From: Parvularculaceae bacterium
GTDB lineage: Bacteria > Pseudomonadota > Alphaproteobacteria > Caulobacterales > Parvularculaceae
Assembly: GCA_028280115.1 (NCBI GenBank)
Contig: JANQMJ010000016.1
Coordinates: forward strand, 62,001 to 126,000
DNA: 64,000 bases
Direction: 5' to 3'
Part shown: one piece after another, positions 26,503-35,906 of the stretch
Position numbering within the stretch: the stretch's first letter is position 1
How the letters are laid out: every line of letters starts with the position of its first letter
Program-made: the position numbers and the translations under genes
Notes under the pieces: model-generated
The model's database searches: none
Told to the model about the DNA's origin: nothing
What the model saw: the letters and a program-made list of their open reading frames with translations, nothing else

Positions 26503-26862
26503 TCAGTCGCGGAAAATCAGCGATTTGCCGAGAAACAAAACGATGATCGCAACCGCAAAAGTGATGAGATAGCTGATCAGTTTAGAGCCCGGCATATCGG
26601 CGAGCGCCGCCCAGCCATCGGTAAAAGTGCTCAGATAGCTCGCCGGATCCGTCGGCGCTTCGCTTTGGACGCCGCCATAGATCAGCAAAATGACGCCGAG
26701 AACGATCATCGCCAGCACGCTGGTGCAAATGATTTGCCCAACGTTTTTCATTGCCGCAACGCCGACCAGCGCGGCGACAATCACCATGCCGAGGAAGATC
26801 CAGTCGCCGCCGAGAAAAATCGACTCCGCAACCGCGCGGATTTCAGCAATAAAAGGTTCCAT
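26503..26862 (-). CDS. Small multi-helix membrane protein, paralogue of the 26012-26383 gene
   Basis: A 119-residue protein with three clear helices. Residues ESIFLGGDWIFLGMVIVAAL and the C-terminal PGSKLISYLITFAVAIIVLF-LGKSLIFRD match the next gene's FLQGDWI and AKSVFGR regions, so the pair arose by duplication. The loop EAPTDPASYLSTFTDGWAAL faces one side. No known family was recognised. It lies after the ctaD terminator, so it probably has its own promoter within the roughly 110 bp upstream, which are T-rich on the minus strand. ATG at 26862 is preceded by aggggcg as a weak ribosome site. Confidence 0.7.
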   Translation of the reverse strand: MEPFIAEIRAVAESIFLGGDWIFLGMVIVAALVGVAAMKNVGQIICTSVLAMIVLGVILLIYGGVQSEAPTDPASYLSTFTDGWAALADMPGSKLISYLITFAVAIIVLFLGKSLIFRD

Positions 26863-26970
26863 GTTTACGCCCCTATTCGCTTTGTTAATCTTTCCTAACA
26901 GAGGTTAACGACATTTTTTTGGCGCCGTCACGCTGCAACGCAACATTTTTTGCGGAAGCATAAGAATAGC

Positions 26971-27003
26971 AAAAACCCGCCGGCGCAGGCGGCGGGTTTT
27001 TCG
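26971..27003 (-). terminator. Strong intrinsic terminator of ctaC-ctaD
   Basis: aaaaacccgccg and cggcgggttttt pair perfectly over 12 bp around a 7-nt loop, 25 nt past the ctaD stop. A-runs on one side and T-runs on the other make it functional in both directions. It separates the ctaCD transcript from the paralogous membrane pair and the ctaB run downstream. Confidence 0.85.
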
Positions 27004-27027
27004 CGTTAAAGCTGTATCGAGCGCTGT

Positions 27028-28707
27028 TTAAAACGCTTTTGCGCCTTTGTCGAAGCGCGGCAGTTCGTTGAACTGGTGGAATGGCGGCGGCGAGGGAAGC
27101 GTCCATTCCAGGGTCGTTGCGCCCTCGCCCCATGGATTGGCGGCGGCCTTTTTGCGGTTGATGAAAAACGCATCGAACATGCAGACGGCGAAAACGACCA
27201 TGCCGGCAAGCGTGATGTAATAGCCGTATGTGGAAACGTCGTTCCAGAACGCGAACGGTTCAGGATAGTCGATATAGCGGCGCGGCATGCCCTGCATGCC
27301 CAAAAAGTGCTGCGGGAAAAACACCATGTTGACGCCGATGAACATGAACGCGAAATGCAGGTTCCCAAGCCACTGGCGATAGACCCTGCCCGTCATTTTC
27401 GGGAACCAGTAATACCAGGCCGCGAAGATCGACCAGACCGCGCCAAGCGACATGGTGTAATGGAAGTGCGCAACCACGTAATAGGTGTCGTGGAAATAAT
27501 GATCGACGCCGGCGTTGGCGAGGACGACCCCGGTGACGCCGCCGACGGTGAACAGGAAGATAAAGCCGATCGCCCAGATCATCGGCGTTTTGAATTCGAT
27601 CGACCCGCCCCACATGGTCGCGATCCAGGAAAAGATCTTGATGCCCGTGGGCACGGCGATGACCATGGTCGCGGCGACGAAATAGGCCTTCATGTTCACC
27701 GACAATCCCACCGTATACATGTGGTGGGCCCAGACGATGAACCCGACGAAGCCGATCGCGACCATGGCGTAGGCCATGCCGAGATAGCCGAAAATCGGCT
27801 TTTTCGAGAAGGTCGACACGATGTGGGAGATCACGCCGAAACCGGGCAGGATCAGAATGTAAACTTCCGGATGGCCGAAGAACCAGAACAGATGCTGGAA
27901 CAGCAGCGGATCGCCGCCGCCGGCCGCGTCGAAAAACGCGGTGCCGAAATTGCGGTCGGTCAAGAGCATGGTGATCGCGCCCGCCAGCACCGGCAAGCTC
28001 AAGACCAGCAAAAACGCGGTCACCAGGATCGACCAGACGAATAGCGGCATTTTGTGCAGCGTCATGCCCGGCGCGCGCATGTTGAAGATCGTCGTGATGA
28101 AATTGATGGCGCCGAGAATCGAAGAAGCGCCGGCCAGGTGAAGAGAGAATATAAGCAAATCCATCGCCGGGCCCGGATGACCCACGGTCGACGATAAGGG
28201 CGGATAAAACACCCAGCTTCCGCCAAAGCCGAGATGGGCGCCGTAGCCCGGCGCGAACAGCGACAGGACGGCCAGGATTCCCGACGCCGCATAGAGCCAA
28301 AAAGAAATGTTGTTCATGCGCGGGAAGGCCATGTCCGGCGCGCCGATCATGATCGGCACGAACCAGTTGCCAAATCCGCCGATCAGCGCCGGCATCACCA
28401 TGAAGAAGATCATGATGAGGCCGTGATAGGTGATCAGGACGTTGTAAAAATTCGACGCCGCTTCGATTTGCGCGGCCTCCGGCAAACTCTGATCCGTAAA
28501 CGCGGTCAGGAACGTCACGCCCGGTTCGGCGAGTTCCAGGCGAACCAGACCCGACATCGCGCCGCCGAGAATCCCGGCGAGGATCGCAAAGATCAGATAG
28601 AGCGTGCCGATATCTTTGTGATTGGTCGAAAAGAACCAGCGCACGAAAAAAGAGGGCGTGTGATCGTCGTGCGCCTTAGCCCCATGCGCGTCGTGTGCGT
28701 CTGCCAT
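27028..28707 (-). CDS. ctaD: Cytochrome c oxidase subunit I
   Basis: Catalytic subunit of the aa3-type oxidase, holding haem a, haem a3 and CuB. Twelve helices. Signature residues are the His-Tyr cross-link and D-channel end in [15 protein letters not shown], the CuB histidines in [13 protein letters not shown], the haem ligands in [12 protein letters not shown], and the N-terminal [15 protein letters not shown]. The GHPEVY glutamate identifies an A1-type oxidase. The N-terminus chosen ([16 protein letters not shown]) is His-rich; an upstream in-frame ATG at 28776 would lie inside ctaC. ctaC ends 17 nt before, so the two are cotranscribed, and a strong terminator follows. Confidence 0.96.
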   Translation of the reverse strand: MADAHDAHGAKAHDDHTPSFFVRWFFSTNHKDIGTLYLIFAILAGILGGAMSGLVRLELAEPGVTFLTAFTDQSLPEAAQIEAASNFYNVLITYHGLIMIFFMVMPALIGGFGNWFVPIMIGAPDMAFPRMNNISFWLYAASGILAVLSLFAPGYGAHLGFGGSWVFYPPLSSTVGHPGPAMDLLIFSLHLAGASSILGAINFITTIFNMRAPGMTLHKMPLFVWSILVTAFLLVLSLPVLAGAITMLLTDRNFGTAFFDAAGGGDPLLFQHLFWFFGHPEVYILILPGFGVISHIVSTFSKKPIFGYLGMAYAMVAIGFVGFIVWAHHMYTVGLSVNMKAYFVAATMVIAVPTGIKIFSWIATMWGGSIEFKTPMIWAIGFIFLFTVGGVTGVVLANAGVDHYFHDTYYVVAHFHYTMSLGAVWSIFAAWYYWFPKMTGRVYRQWLGNLHFAFMFIGVNMVFFPQHFLGMQGMPRRYIDYPEPFAFWNDVSTYGYYITLAGMVVFAVCMFDAFFINRKKAAANPWGEGATTLEWTLPSPPPFHQFNELPRFDKGAKAF

Positions 28708-28724
28708 GGATCGATATTCCTTAT

Positions 28725-29900
28725 CTATCGCGCTAGGGCGCCGGCGTTCGCCAGGCGCGCGGCGGCGTCGCCGCAAAGCGGTTCGGCGGCGAGTTCTTCG
28801 GGCGAGCGTTCAACGCCGAATTCGGATTGTTTCGCTCTTATCCAGCGGCAAAACGCCTGGACGGATACGGCCTCCACTGCGATGGGCATAAAGGCGTGCT
28901 TAATCCCGCATATTTCCGAACACTGGCCGTAGTAAACGCCCTCGCGATCGGCTTTGAACCATGTCTCGTTGATGCGCCCGGGAACGGCGTCGATCTTGAT
29001 TGCAAAAGAGGGCAGCGCCCAGGCGTGAATAACGTCGCTCGCGGTCACGGTAACGCGAATGGTTTCGCCGACCGGCACGATAACGCGATTGTCGACTTCC
29101 AAGAGGTAAAGCTCCGGCGTCGTTTCGCTTTCGGGGGCCATGTTGGAAATAAAGTCGAAATCGCCGTATTCGGGATAGGCGTAAGTCCAGTTCCACTGGT
29201 TGCCGGTCACTTTCAGAGTCATGGCGGGCGCCAGCGCGACCTCGCGCTTGTCTTCGCCGAAGAGGCCGAACAGTCCGTTCGGCCCGACGAGGCTGCGGCC
29301 GCCGTTCATGATGACGCGCTCGCCCGCCGCCGGCGGCGCGTTCAGCGAAACGGTCAGTTCTTCTTCACCGAACCCTTCCAGGCTGTAGTCGACGCGGTGC
29401 TGCAATCGGCGCATTTGCGATCCGTCGTCGATGAAGACCTGAAGATGGGCCGGCCGGGCGACTTTGCGGGTCGCCGCTTCAAATCTGTTTTCGAAAATGA
29501 AGTTTGTCGTCCGGCCGTCGCCTTGGCCGATGGACTGCTTGCCGTCAGGAATGACGTCTTCCTTGTAGAGAAGGTCGAAGGACGGCAGCGCGATGACAAG
29601 AAGAATGAGAATCGGAACGCCGGTCCATATCACTTCGACCAGCGTGTTGTGGCTGAACTTGCGGGGCGTCGGATTGAACCTTGCGTTATAGCGCACCATT
29701 ACCCACAGGAGCAGCGCCAGAACGAACAGGCTGATGCCGACGATGACCGGCATCAGGATGACGTTATGGAAAAAGTGGACTTCCTCGGCCAGCGCCGATT
29801 GGGCCGGCTGCAGTGCGATCCCGCCGGGGGTGGCTTGCGCCAGTGCGGCCGCCGACGCCCAGGCGCCCAGCCCTGATAGTCCTGAAATCAGTTTTTTCAT
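28725..29900 (-). CDS. ctaC: Cytochrome c oxidase subunit II with unusual ~100-residue insertion
   Basis: Receives electrons from cytochrome c through its CuA site. A signal peptide ([20 protein letters not shown]) is followed by two helices (about 45-68 and 88-108) and the periplasmic cupredoxin domain. CuA ligands are complete: His292 ([10 protein letters not shown]), Cys327, Glu329 and Cys331 ([10 protein letters not shown]), His335 and Met338. The aromatic electron-entry patch is [15 protein letters not shown]. Between the second helix (LYKEDVIPD) and that patch, where most homologues have only a few residues, lies an extra segment of about 100 residues (118-227). A C-terminal tail with a further Cys ([11 protein letters not shown]) is also present. 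ctaD follows. Confidence 0.94.
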   Translation of the reverse strand: MKKLISGLSGLGAWASAAALAQATPGGIALQPAQSALAEEVHFFHNVILMPVIVGISLFVLALLLWVMVRYNARFNPTPRKFSHNTLVEVIWTGVPILILLVIALPSFDLLYKEDVIPDGKQSIGQGDGRTTNFIFENRFEAATRKVARPAHLQVFIDDGSQMRRLQHRVDYSLEGFGEEELTVSLNAPPAAGERVIMNGGRSLVGPNGLFGLFGEDKREVALAPAMTLKVTGNQWNWTYAYPEYGDFDFISNMAPESETTPELYLLEVDNRVIVPVGETIRVTVTASDVIHAWALPSFAIKIDAVPGRINETWFKADREGVYYGQCSEICGIKHAFMPIAVEAVSVQAFCRWIRAKQSEFGVERSPEELAAEPLCGDAAARLANAGALAR

Positions 29901-30117
29901 TCTGTGGCCCCGCGCCAAACGCACTCGGAGGGAGATCGGCACCTTTCGCGGCTGTTCGATAGGCGCTGCCGCCGCCCAAGGTCAAATTTCCGCCCGCTTA
30001 TAAGCGCTTGCCGCCAGCGCCGTCATCGCAGCGCGGATGGAAAAATGGTCGCAGCGCCGCCGTCGGCTAAGCGGCGCGCCCATTGCCCATCGCCGGTCGG
30101 CCGCTTAAGTCTGCCCT

Positions 30118-31536
30118 ATGACCGATTCTTTCTTCTTCGGCCGCGCCGATCTTGACCGCGCGCGCAGCCAAACCATCCTGGATGACGCGCTCAAGGGCGC
30201 TGACGACGGCGAACTCTACCTTGAATACGCCCAATCCGAGGCCTTCGTTTTCGACGATAACCGGCTCAAAACCGCAAGTTTCAATGTGGATCAGGGCTTC
30301 GGGATGCGCTGCGTCGTCGGCGAGTCGACCGGCTACGCCCACGCATCGGAGCTGTCCGAAGCAGCTTTAAGGCGCGCCGGGGAAGCCGTGCAGGCGGTCA
30401 AGACGGGAAAGGGCGGGCAGTTCGCCGACGGCCCGGCGCGCACCAACGCCAGGCTTTATCCCGACGAAAACCCCCTGGGCGATCTTGGGTTCGAGGCCAA
30501 GACCAGGCTGCTCGAAGACATCAACGCCTATGCCCGCGCCAAGGACCCGCGCGTGCGCCAGGTCTCGACGTCGCTTTCCGGGGAATGGCAGGCGGTGGAA
30601 ATCCTGCGGCCCGGGGGCGAGGTGATCCGCGATTTCCGCCCGCTGGTGCGCCTGAACGTGGCGGTCACCGCCGGCGAGGGCGAACGCCAGGAAACCGGCA
30701 GCCACGGCGCGGGCGGCCGCGAGGGCTATGCGCGCTTCGTCGCCCCGGAAGCCTGGCGGGCCCAGGTCGACGAGGCGCTGCGCCAGGCGCTCGTCAATCT
30801 CGACGCCGAACCCGCGCCGGCGGGCGAGATGGAAGTCGTCCTCGGGCCGGGCTGGACCGGCGTCCTCCTCCATGAGGCCGTCGGCCACGGCCTTGAAGGC
30901 GACTTCAACCGCAAGAAGACATCCGCCTTCGCCGGCCGCCTGGGCGAGAAGGTGGCCGCGCCCGGCGTCACCGTGGTCGACGACGGCACGATCGACGGCC
31001 GGCGCGGTTCGCTGACGGTGGACGATGAAGGCACGCCCACCTCGCGCACCGTGCTGATCGAGGACGGCGTCCTTAAAGGCTATCTCCAGGACCGCCTCAA
31101 CGCCCGTCTGATGGGGATGCGCGCGACCGGCAACGGCCGGCGGGAAAGCTTCGCCCACTGCCCCATGCCGCGCATGACCAACACCTTCATGCTCAGCGGC
31201 GATCATGATCCAAAGGACATTCTCGCATCCGTGAAAGACGGCATTTACGCCGTCAACTTTTCCGGCGGCCAGGTAGACATCACCAGCGGCAAATTCGTTT
31301 TCAACTGCACCGAGGCCTATCGCGTAAAAAACGGCAAGGTCGGCGCGCCGTTGAAAAACGTCGCGCTGATCGGCGACGGGCCGACGGTGCTGACGCGCGT
31401 TTCCATGATCGGCGACGACTTCGCTCTCGATCCCGGCGTGGGCGTTTGCGGCAAGGCGGGACAGGGCGTGCCCGTCGGCGTCGGCCAGCCGACCATCAAG
31501 ATCGACCGCCTTACGGTCGGCGGCGCGGCGGCGTAA
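30118..31536 (+). CDS. tldD: TldD metalloprotease
   Basis: A cytosolic zinc protease that works with TldE/PmbA to process or degrade unfolded peptides. The 472-residue protein has the conserved zinc motif in GVLLHEAVGHGLEGDFNRK (His252, Glu253, His257), followed by SLTVDDEGTPTSRTVLIEDG, NGRRESFAHCPMPRMTNT and the C-terminal ALDPGVGVCGKAGQGVPVGV, which holds the third ligand region. Length and order are normal. No TldE partner is in the window. It is convergent with the ATP-grasp gene, with only 4 nt between the two stops, so the two 3' ends must overlap in transcription. Confidence 0.94.
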   Translation: MTDSFFFGRADLDRARSQTILDDALKGADDGELYLEYAQSEAFVFDDNRLKTASFNVDQGFGMRCVVGESTGYAHASELSEAALRRAGEAVQAVKTGKGGQFADGPARTNARLYPDENPLGDLGFEAKTRLLEDINAYARAKDPRVRQVSTSLSGEWQAVEILRPGGEVIRDFRPLVRLNVAVTAGEGERQETGSHGAGGREGYARFVAPEAWRAQVDEALRQALVNLDAEPAPAGEMEVVLGPGWTGVLLHEAVGHGLEGDFNRKKTSAFAGRLGEKVAAPGVTVVDDGTIDGRRGSLTVDDEGTPTSRTVLIEDGVLKGYLQDRLNARLMGMRATGNGRRESFAHCPMPRMTNTFMLSGDHDPKDILASVKDGIYAVNFSGGQVDITSGKFVFNCTEAYRVKNGKVGAPLKNVALIGDGPTVLTRVSMIGDDFALDPGVGVCGKAGQGVPVGVGQPTIKIDRLTVGGAAA

Positions 31537-31540
31537 TCGT

Positions 31541-32692
31541 TTATTTCAGCTTGAGAAGCTTTTTGGCTTCTTTGAACGCTTTAGGATTTTTTTTCGCCGA
31601 CGGATTGGCGTTGACGCACCATTCGAGGAACTTGCGAAAGTCCGGATCGAACACGCCGCGCCCGGACGCCAGTTGCAAGATATTGAAATTGCCGCCCGGA
31701 TTGACCTCAAGCAGCGTCGGACCGTGATCGCTCAACGCCACGTCCCAGGACTGAATGCGAATGTTCGGATAAACGCCGGCGGCTTTGCAGGCGAGCGCCT
31801 TGGCCGCTGTGAAATCCGGCAACAAGACGCCTTCGATGGCGGCGCCGGTGTCAGGATGCGCCGCCAATATTTCCAGCGCCACGCCGACGCCGCGGCGGGC
31901 GGCGCCGAGAACGCCGCTTTCGATATCGATCGGGGCGGCAAGATTGCCGGCGCGGCGGTAATTGTCGACCCGGTTTTCGCCCGCCGGCAAACGCATGACC
32001 CCATGCCGGACGGTCGGGCCGTCCGGACCCGCCAAGACCAAGAGACGCGCCGTGGCGAGGCGGCCGCCGGTGATCGCGGCGATATCGGCGTGGGGCCGGA
32101 TCGTTCCTTGAAATAAAAACCCGTCGTCTTCGGCAAAAGTCCAGATTTCTTCGGCAAGGTCGTCGATTAAAACCGCATCCGCGCCGTCGAGCATGAGCGT
32201 TTTGCGCTCGCGCGAAAGAATATTGACGGCGCCGTCGCCATGGCTCGCGCGGATCGGCTTGCCGAAAACCGGCAGCGCGCATTGGCCGAGAAACCCGGCG
32301 AGCGCGTCTTTCGTTTTGAGCGGCGCGGCGCCTTGCGCTACGCGCTCGGGATGCGCCACGGCGCGAATGTGCGGCGTCGGCAATCCGGCCGCGGATATGG
32401 CGTCGGCGAAGTTGAGCTTGTCTTCGGCGTCGTTCCAATCGGCCAGATTGTTCGCAACATAAAACGCCGCCCGGGCCCGGTTGTCGCCCATATAGGCGCT
32501 GTAATCCGTATGCGGATGGCTAAACAGGCCGAAATAAAGATATTCGCCGAACGATAGCCCGCCGCCGCTCGCGCGCAGAGCGAGGAAATCGCCGATCTGC
32601 TTGCCGAGACCGGCGCCGAAGCGCTCCTGCGCGATTTTCATGTCGCGCATGAGATCAAGATCGTAAGCGGCGGCCTTTTTCGCGAGCGCCAT
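31541..32692 (-). CDS. ATP-grasp protein of the sugar-transfer-associated type
   Basis: A 383-residue protein with an ATP-grasp fold. Landmarks are ALPVFGKPIRASHGDGAVNI for the ATP-binding lysine and loop, NILSRERK, the mid-domain DIESGVLGAARRGVG, and the metal-binding end GPTLLEVNPGGNFNILQLAS with Glu and Asn ligands. This layout matches the 'sugar-transfer associated' ATP-grasp family, which forms carboxylate-amine or similar bonds; its substrate is unknown. The C-terminus is very Lys-rich (AKKNPKAFKEAKKLLKLK). ATG 32692 (MALAKKAAAYDLD) was chosen; 40 further upstream codons are open but reach into the spacer shared with gluQ. Confidence 0.75.
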   Translation of the reverse strand: MALAKKAAAYDLDLMRDMKIAQERFGAGLGKQIGDFLALRASGGGLSFGEYLYFGLFSHPHTDYSAYMGDNRARAAFYVANNLADWNDAEDKLNFADAISAAGLPTPHIRAVAHPERVAQGAAPLKTKDALAGFLGQCALPVFGKPIRASHGDGAVNILSRERKTLMLDGADAVLIDDLAEEIWTFAEDDGFLFQGTIRPHADIAAITGGRLATARLLVLAGPDGPTVRHGVMRLPAGENRVDNYRRAGNLAAPIDIESGVLGAARRGVGVALEILAAHPDTGAAIEGVLLPDFTAAKALACKAAGVYPNIRIQSWDVALSDHGPTLLEVNPGGNFNILQLASGRGVFDPDFRKFLEWCVNANPSAKKNPKAFKEAKKLLKLK

Positions 32693-32810
32693 GGCGGGTC
32701 TCCGGCTGGGAAATGGCGGCGCGAATCCTAATTTTCCATGGTTAACGCGGTGTTGACGATTGGCGATGGGGCCGTTTCCCGGTCTATGCGATTCCGATAG
32801 CATCCACGCC

Positions 32811-33680
32811 ATGATCGGCTTTGCGACCCGCTTCGCCCCCTCGCCGACCGGGCTTTTGCATCTCGGCCACGCCTATTCGGCGCTGACGGCCTATGACGCG
32901 GCCAGGGCGGCGGGCGGGCGGTTCCTCTTGCGCATCGAGGATATCGACCGGGCGCGCTGCCGGCCGGCATTCGAAGACGCCATCTACGAGGATCTCGCCT
33001 GGCTCGGGCTCGAATGGGAAACCCCGGTGCGGCGCCAGTCAGCGCATTTCGATGATTACGCCGGCGCACTGGAAACGCTAAGAGGGTTGGACGTCGTCTA
33101 TCGCTGTTTCAAAACCCGTAAAGAAATCGCCGACGCCGTCGGCTCGGCCCCCCATTTCGCCGCCGACGGGCCCGAGGGTCCGCAATATGTCGGCGCGCCG
33201 CTTTCTACCCATGACGAAGACGCATTGCTCAAGCAGGATGCGCCCTATGCGTGGCGGCTGTGCGCCCAGCGCGCGGTTCAGATCGCCGAAGAGCGGTGCG
33301 GCCCGCTTTTTTTCGTCGAACAAGGCGCCGGTCCGAGGGAGCAAAGCGGCGACATCAAAGCAACGCCGGAAATTTTCGGCGACCCGGTGATCGCGCGCAA
33401 GGATTTGGCGACCAGCTATCATCTCGCCAGCGTCTGGGACGACGCCCTGCAGGGCGTCACTCACGTCATTCGCGGCGAAGATCTTTTCCACGCAACGCAT
33501 CTGCACCGGCTGCTGCAGGCGCTGTTGGGCCTGCCCGCGCCGGTCTATCGCCATCACAGGCTGATCACCGACGCCCAGGGCAAACGCTTCGCCAAGCGCG
33601 ACCGATCCGCAACGATCCGCGCCCAGCGCGAGGGCGGCGCAAGCCCGCAGGACGTTCGCCAAGGTTTGGGATTCGTCTGA
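32811..33680 (+). CDS. gluQ: Glutamyl-Q tRNA(Asp) synthetase
   Basis: Attaches glutamate to the queuosine base in the anticodon of tRNA(Asp). It is a shortened glutamyl-tRNA synthetase lacking the anticodon-binding domain, here 289 residues. The class I motifs are RFAPSPTGLLHLGHAYSAL (HIGH-type HLGH, residues 17-20) and GKRFAKRDRS as the KMSKS variant. LRIEDIDRAR and VIRGEDLFHATHLHRLLQAL are conserved substrate and tRNA regions. The paired cysteines that bind zinc in E. coli YadB are not obvious; only RCFKTRKE is seen. The start at 32811 (MIGFATRF) gives the usual N-terminus. Confidence 0.92.
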   Translation: MIGFATRFAPSPTGLLHLGHAYSALTAYDAARAAGGRFLLRIEDIDRARCRPAFEDAIYEDLAWLGLEWETPVRRQSAHFDDYAGALETLRGLDVVYRCFKTRKEIADAVGSAPHFAADGPEGPQYVGAPLSTHDEDALLKQDAPYAWRLCAQRAVQIAEERCGPLFFVEQGAGPREQSGDIKATPEIFGDPVIARKDLATSYHLASVWDDALQGVTHVIRGEDLFHATHLHRLLQALLGLPAPVYRHHRLITDAQGKRFAKRDRSATIRAQREGGASPQDVRQGLGFV

Positions 33681-33739
33681 GGTGTACGCGTTCAGGGTTA
33701 AGGACGTGGTTTCCAGTTCGCATTCGCATGTAGCGCGTT

Positions 33740-34342
33740 CTAAAACGCGCCGGTCACGCGATAGCGGCCGGTGATTTTCCAATCGAACAAGACGTCTTCG
33801 AGTTCCGGTCCGGCGCCGATATTGTGCGCGACCATCGGCCTGCCGGAAGGCGCGATGCGATCGGTCACGATTCCAATATGGGGCAGCCAGCCCGCGTCTG
33901 CGCGCAGATTCCAGGCGACGATGTCGCCCGGCCGGTAGTCCGCCGGATCGTCGCTGCGCGGCAGGCGCGCGCCCATCCTGGCGAAGAAGGTTTCAAGATT
34001 GGGCACGCGCCGGTGATCGATATTGCTGTCAGGGCCCGTCATGCCCCAATGGGCCGGATAGGCGGCAAACGCCGCCGTCATGTCCTCATGGACCAGCTGC
34101 TGCAGGTCAAAACCAATTGCACGAAAGGCCCGCACCACAAGATCGGTGCAAACCCCTCGGTCGGGCGCGACATCGCCCATGGGATAGGCGATCCGCCGGT
34201 AGGCGGCGTCATAAACCACATCGTGTTTCGTGCGCTCGACCGCAGCGGCGGCAAGCCGCGCGCCGATATCCGGCGTTTGGGCGAAAGCCGGAAACACCGC
34301 CGCGCCGGCGCAAAGCAAGGCGAGGAAAAACCCGATCCGCAT
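33740..34342 (-). CDS. DUF1287 exported protein (NlpC/P60-like fold)
   Basis: A 200-residue secreted protein with signal peptide MRIGFFLALLCAGAAVFPAFA-Q. The body has the DUF1287 hallmarks: VVYDAAYRRIAYPMGDVA, a candidate catalytic Cys in RGVCTDLVVRAFRAIG, NIDHRRVPNLETFF, PGDIVAWNL and a His in WLPHIGIVTD. The Cys/His arrangement is that of NlpC/P60-like cysteine peptidases or amidases, so a role in peptidoglycan turnover is plausible though not shown. It is convergent with gluQ and stands alone. Confidence 0.82.
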   Translation of the reverse strand: MRIGFFLALLCAGAAVFPAFAQTPDIGARLAAAAVERTKHDVVYDAAYRRIAYPMGDVAPDRGVCTDLVVRAFRAIGFDLQQLVHEDMTAAFAAYPAHWGMTGPDSNIDHRRVPNLETFFARMGARLPRSDDPADYRPGDIVAWNLRADAGWLPHIGIVTDRIAPSGRPMVAHNIGAGPELEDVLFDWKITGRYRVTGAF

Positions 34343-34470
34343 TCGGCAAGCTGAGCATTCAAATGCGGCGAGCGCGTGGCGCTTGCGGCGAACCGGGCCC
34401 GCTGCGCGCCGGAGCGACGTGAAACGGCCTTTCCAGCACCTATATTAGACAGCGCAGAAGGAGACGAACA

Positions 34471-34929
34471 ATGTATCCCGACCACCCCCTGTCCGATGAA
34501 AGCCGAATTACCCCGGCGGCGTTTATTTTAAACGTTCTCTGGTTGGTGCTGGGCGGCGCGGTCGCCGCGCTGGGCTGGTTCGTCGCCGCGCTGATCATGG
34601 TCGTCACCATTATCGGCATTCCCTGGGCGCGCGCCGCCGTCGACAACGGCGTTTACACGCTTTGGCCGTTCGGCACCAAAACCATGGATCGCGAGCGGCT
34701 TTACGGCGACGAGATCGGCACAGGACCGCTCGGTTTTCTCGGCAATATCATCTGGTTCCTGCTCGCCGGCTGGTGGCTGGCGCTGGGCCATCTTCTCGCC
34801 GCCGTCGCGCTGGCGATCACCATCATCGGCCTGCCCTTTGCCTGGGCGCATTTAAAACTCGCCGGCTTCGGCCTGTGGCCCATCGGACGCACGCTCGTTT
34901 CAAGCGGCCTGAGCCGGCGCGCCTATTAA
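34471..34929 (+). CDS. YccF-domain inner membrane protein
   Basis: A 152-residue membrane protein with two YccF repeats. The first helix pair, FILNVLWLVLGGAVAALGWF and AALIMVVTIIGIPWARAAVD, is echoed by GFLGNIIWFLLAGWWLALGH and AAVALAITIIGLPFAWAHLK, each followed by a similar 'LWPFG/LWPIG' motif. This is the classic doubled YccF layout. The function is unknown, although some members neighbour ion channels or stress genes. A ribosome site (gaaggagac) precedes ATG 34471. No partner gene is visible. Confidence 0.85.
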   Translation: MYPDHPLSDESRITPAAFILNVLWLVLGGAVAALGWFVAALIMVVTIIGIPWARAAVDNGVYTLWPFGTKTMDRERLYGDEIGTGPLGFLGNIIWFLLAGWWLALGHLLAAVALAITIIGLPFAWAHLKLAGFGLWPIGRTLVSSGLSRRAY

Positions 34930-34991
34930 AAAATCCAGAAGACCGGGCCGATTTGCTGATCTCGTCAGCACTGCCGTCGGCCCCAGCAATG

Positions 34992-35013
34992 CATGCAATG
35001 CAAGCATTGCATG
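34992..35013. other. Perfect 10-bp palindromic site
   Basis: catgcaatgc and gcattgcatg are exact reverse complements with an AA spacer, and a further overlapping gcaatgcatgc lies just upstream. The rest of the 34930-35204 gap is AT-richer near 35130-35190 and holds no gene. The site could be an operator or a transcript hairpin; it is not followed by a T-run. Confidence 0.45.
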
Positions 35014-35204
35014 TCGCCGCCGCCTGACGGCGCGCCCTTAGCCGGAAGCGGCGCGGCGATCCGACCCGCCAGCACGCTGCCGGAAAGCGGGAATCGCGCG
35101 CGCTCGCCGCTATTACAAAGCAATCTGCCTACGGATCGATTCTATATATTCTGTATAAAGACTATTTCTTTGCGCGCGACAATAAAGAATGCGCGGCGCT
35201 CCTT

Positions 35205-35471
35205 TTACGCCGCCTTGGTTTCGTCAGATCCCAGTATATTGCGCACTTTTTGCAAAGCCTCGCCAGGCGCCGTCGATACGTCTTGCGGCGTCAGCGCAAG
35301 TTCGTCTTCTCCGTCTCGCGGGTTCGCCGCTTGGGCCGAACGTTTTTTGACCGCAAGCGAAAGCAAGACGGCGCGCAGCTCGGCTTCAAGCGAACGCCCG
35401 CTCTTGGCCGCGCGCACGCGCCAGTAACGATGCACGGATTCGGGCACTTTTCGGATCGTAATCGATTTCAT
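35205..35471 (-). CDS. Ribbon-helix-helix regulator, FitA-like orphan antitoxin
   Basis: An 88-residue protein beginning MKSITIRKVPESVHRYWRVR, followed by AAKSGRSLEAELRAVLLSLA: the beta strand and two helices of an Arc/FitA-type ribbon-helix-helix domain. The remainder (about 42-88) is charged and probably disordered, as in antitoxin C-termini that wrap a toxin. FitA-type antitoxins are normally followed by a PIN-domain toxin; none is seen on either side, so this is an orphan or has become a simple repressor. An in-frame start 13 codons further up exists but gives a Cys-rich, unlikely leader. Confidence 0.7.
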   Translation of the reverse strand: MKSITIRKVPESVHRYWRVRAAKSGRSLEAELRAVLLSLAVKKRSAQAANPRDGEDELALTPQDVSTAPGEALQKVRNILGSDETKAA

Positions 35472-35906
35472 CCTCGCCTCGCAGCATTGCTTGCCTTGCA
35501 GCCGTCTCAATCATCGCTGCAGATGTCAGCATAGCCGCGACTGCATGAACTTATGGTTAACGGCGGCAAGGCCGCCCAAGCGGTTTGGCGGACTGTCGGC
35601 CAGCTTGCCTTGACGAACAGCCTGACGCCTTCCATGGGACCCTTCCCTGTCTGGCCAAAGTGATCCGCGCGCTTTTCCCGCGGCGAACGGCGCGCCGCGG
35701 CCCGCCCCTTGTCTGTCGCTTGTTTCGCCAGCGCCCCGCCGCCGTCCTTCGCAATTGCGGGCTAGATGCTTGAAATCCAATCATTTTTCCCGAATTCAGA
35801 GGCCGCGCCACAGACCGCGGCCCTGGCGCCGTGCCGGGCGTTTAAATTTTTGCCTGAAACGGGAAGGCCCCTACCGACTCGATGAACCCGGCGCTAACAT
35901 CGCGCC
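35472..35906. other. Long gap without a convincing gene
   Basis: About 435 nt between the divergent RHH gene and the 596-residue protein gene. Several open frames of 60-85 codons exist on both strands, but all are Arg/Pro/Ser-rich and lack a ribosome site. It must hold both promoters. No repeat, hairpin with T-run or RNA gene was recognised. Confidence 0.5.

Noticed and set aside
35526-35811. Overlapping minus-strand frames of about 84 codons in the gap before the Cys/His protein gene
   Set aside because: They are Arg/Gly/Ser-rich, have no ribosome site and overlap each other in different frames, as expected by chance in GC-rich DNA.
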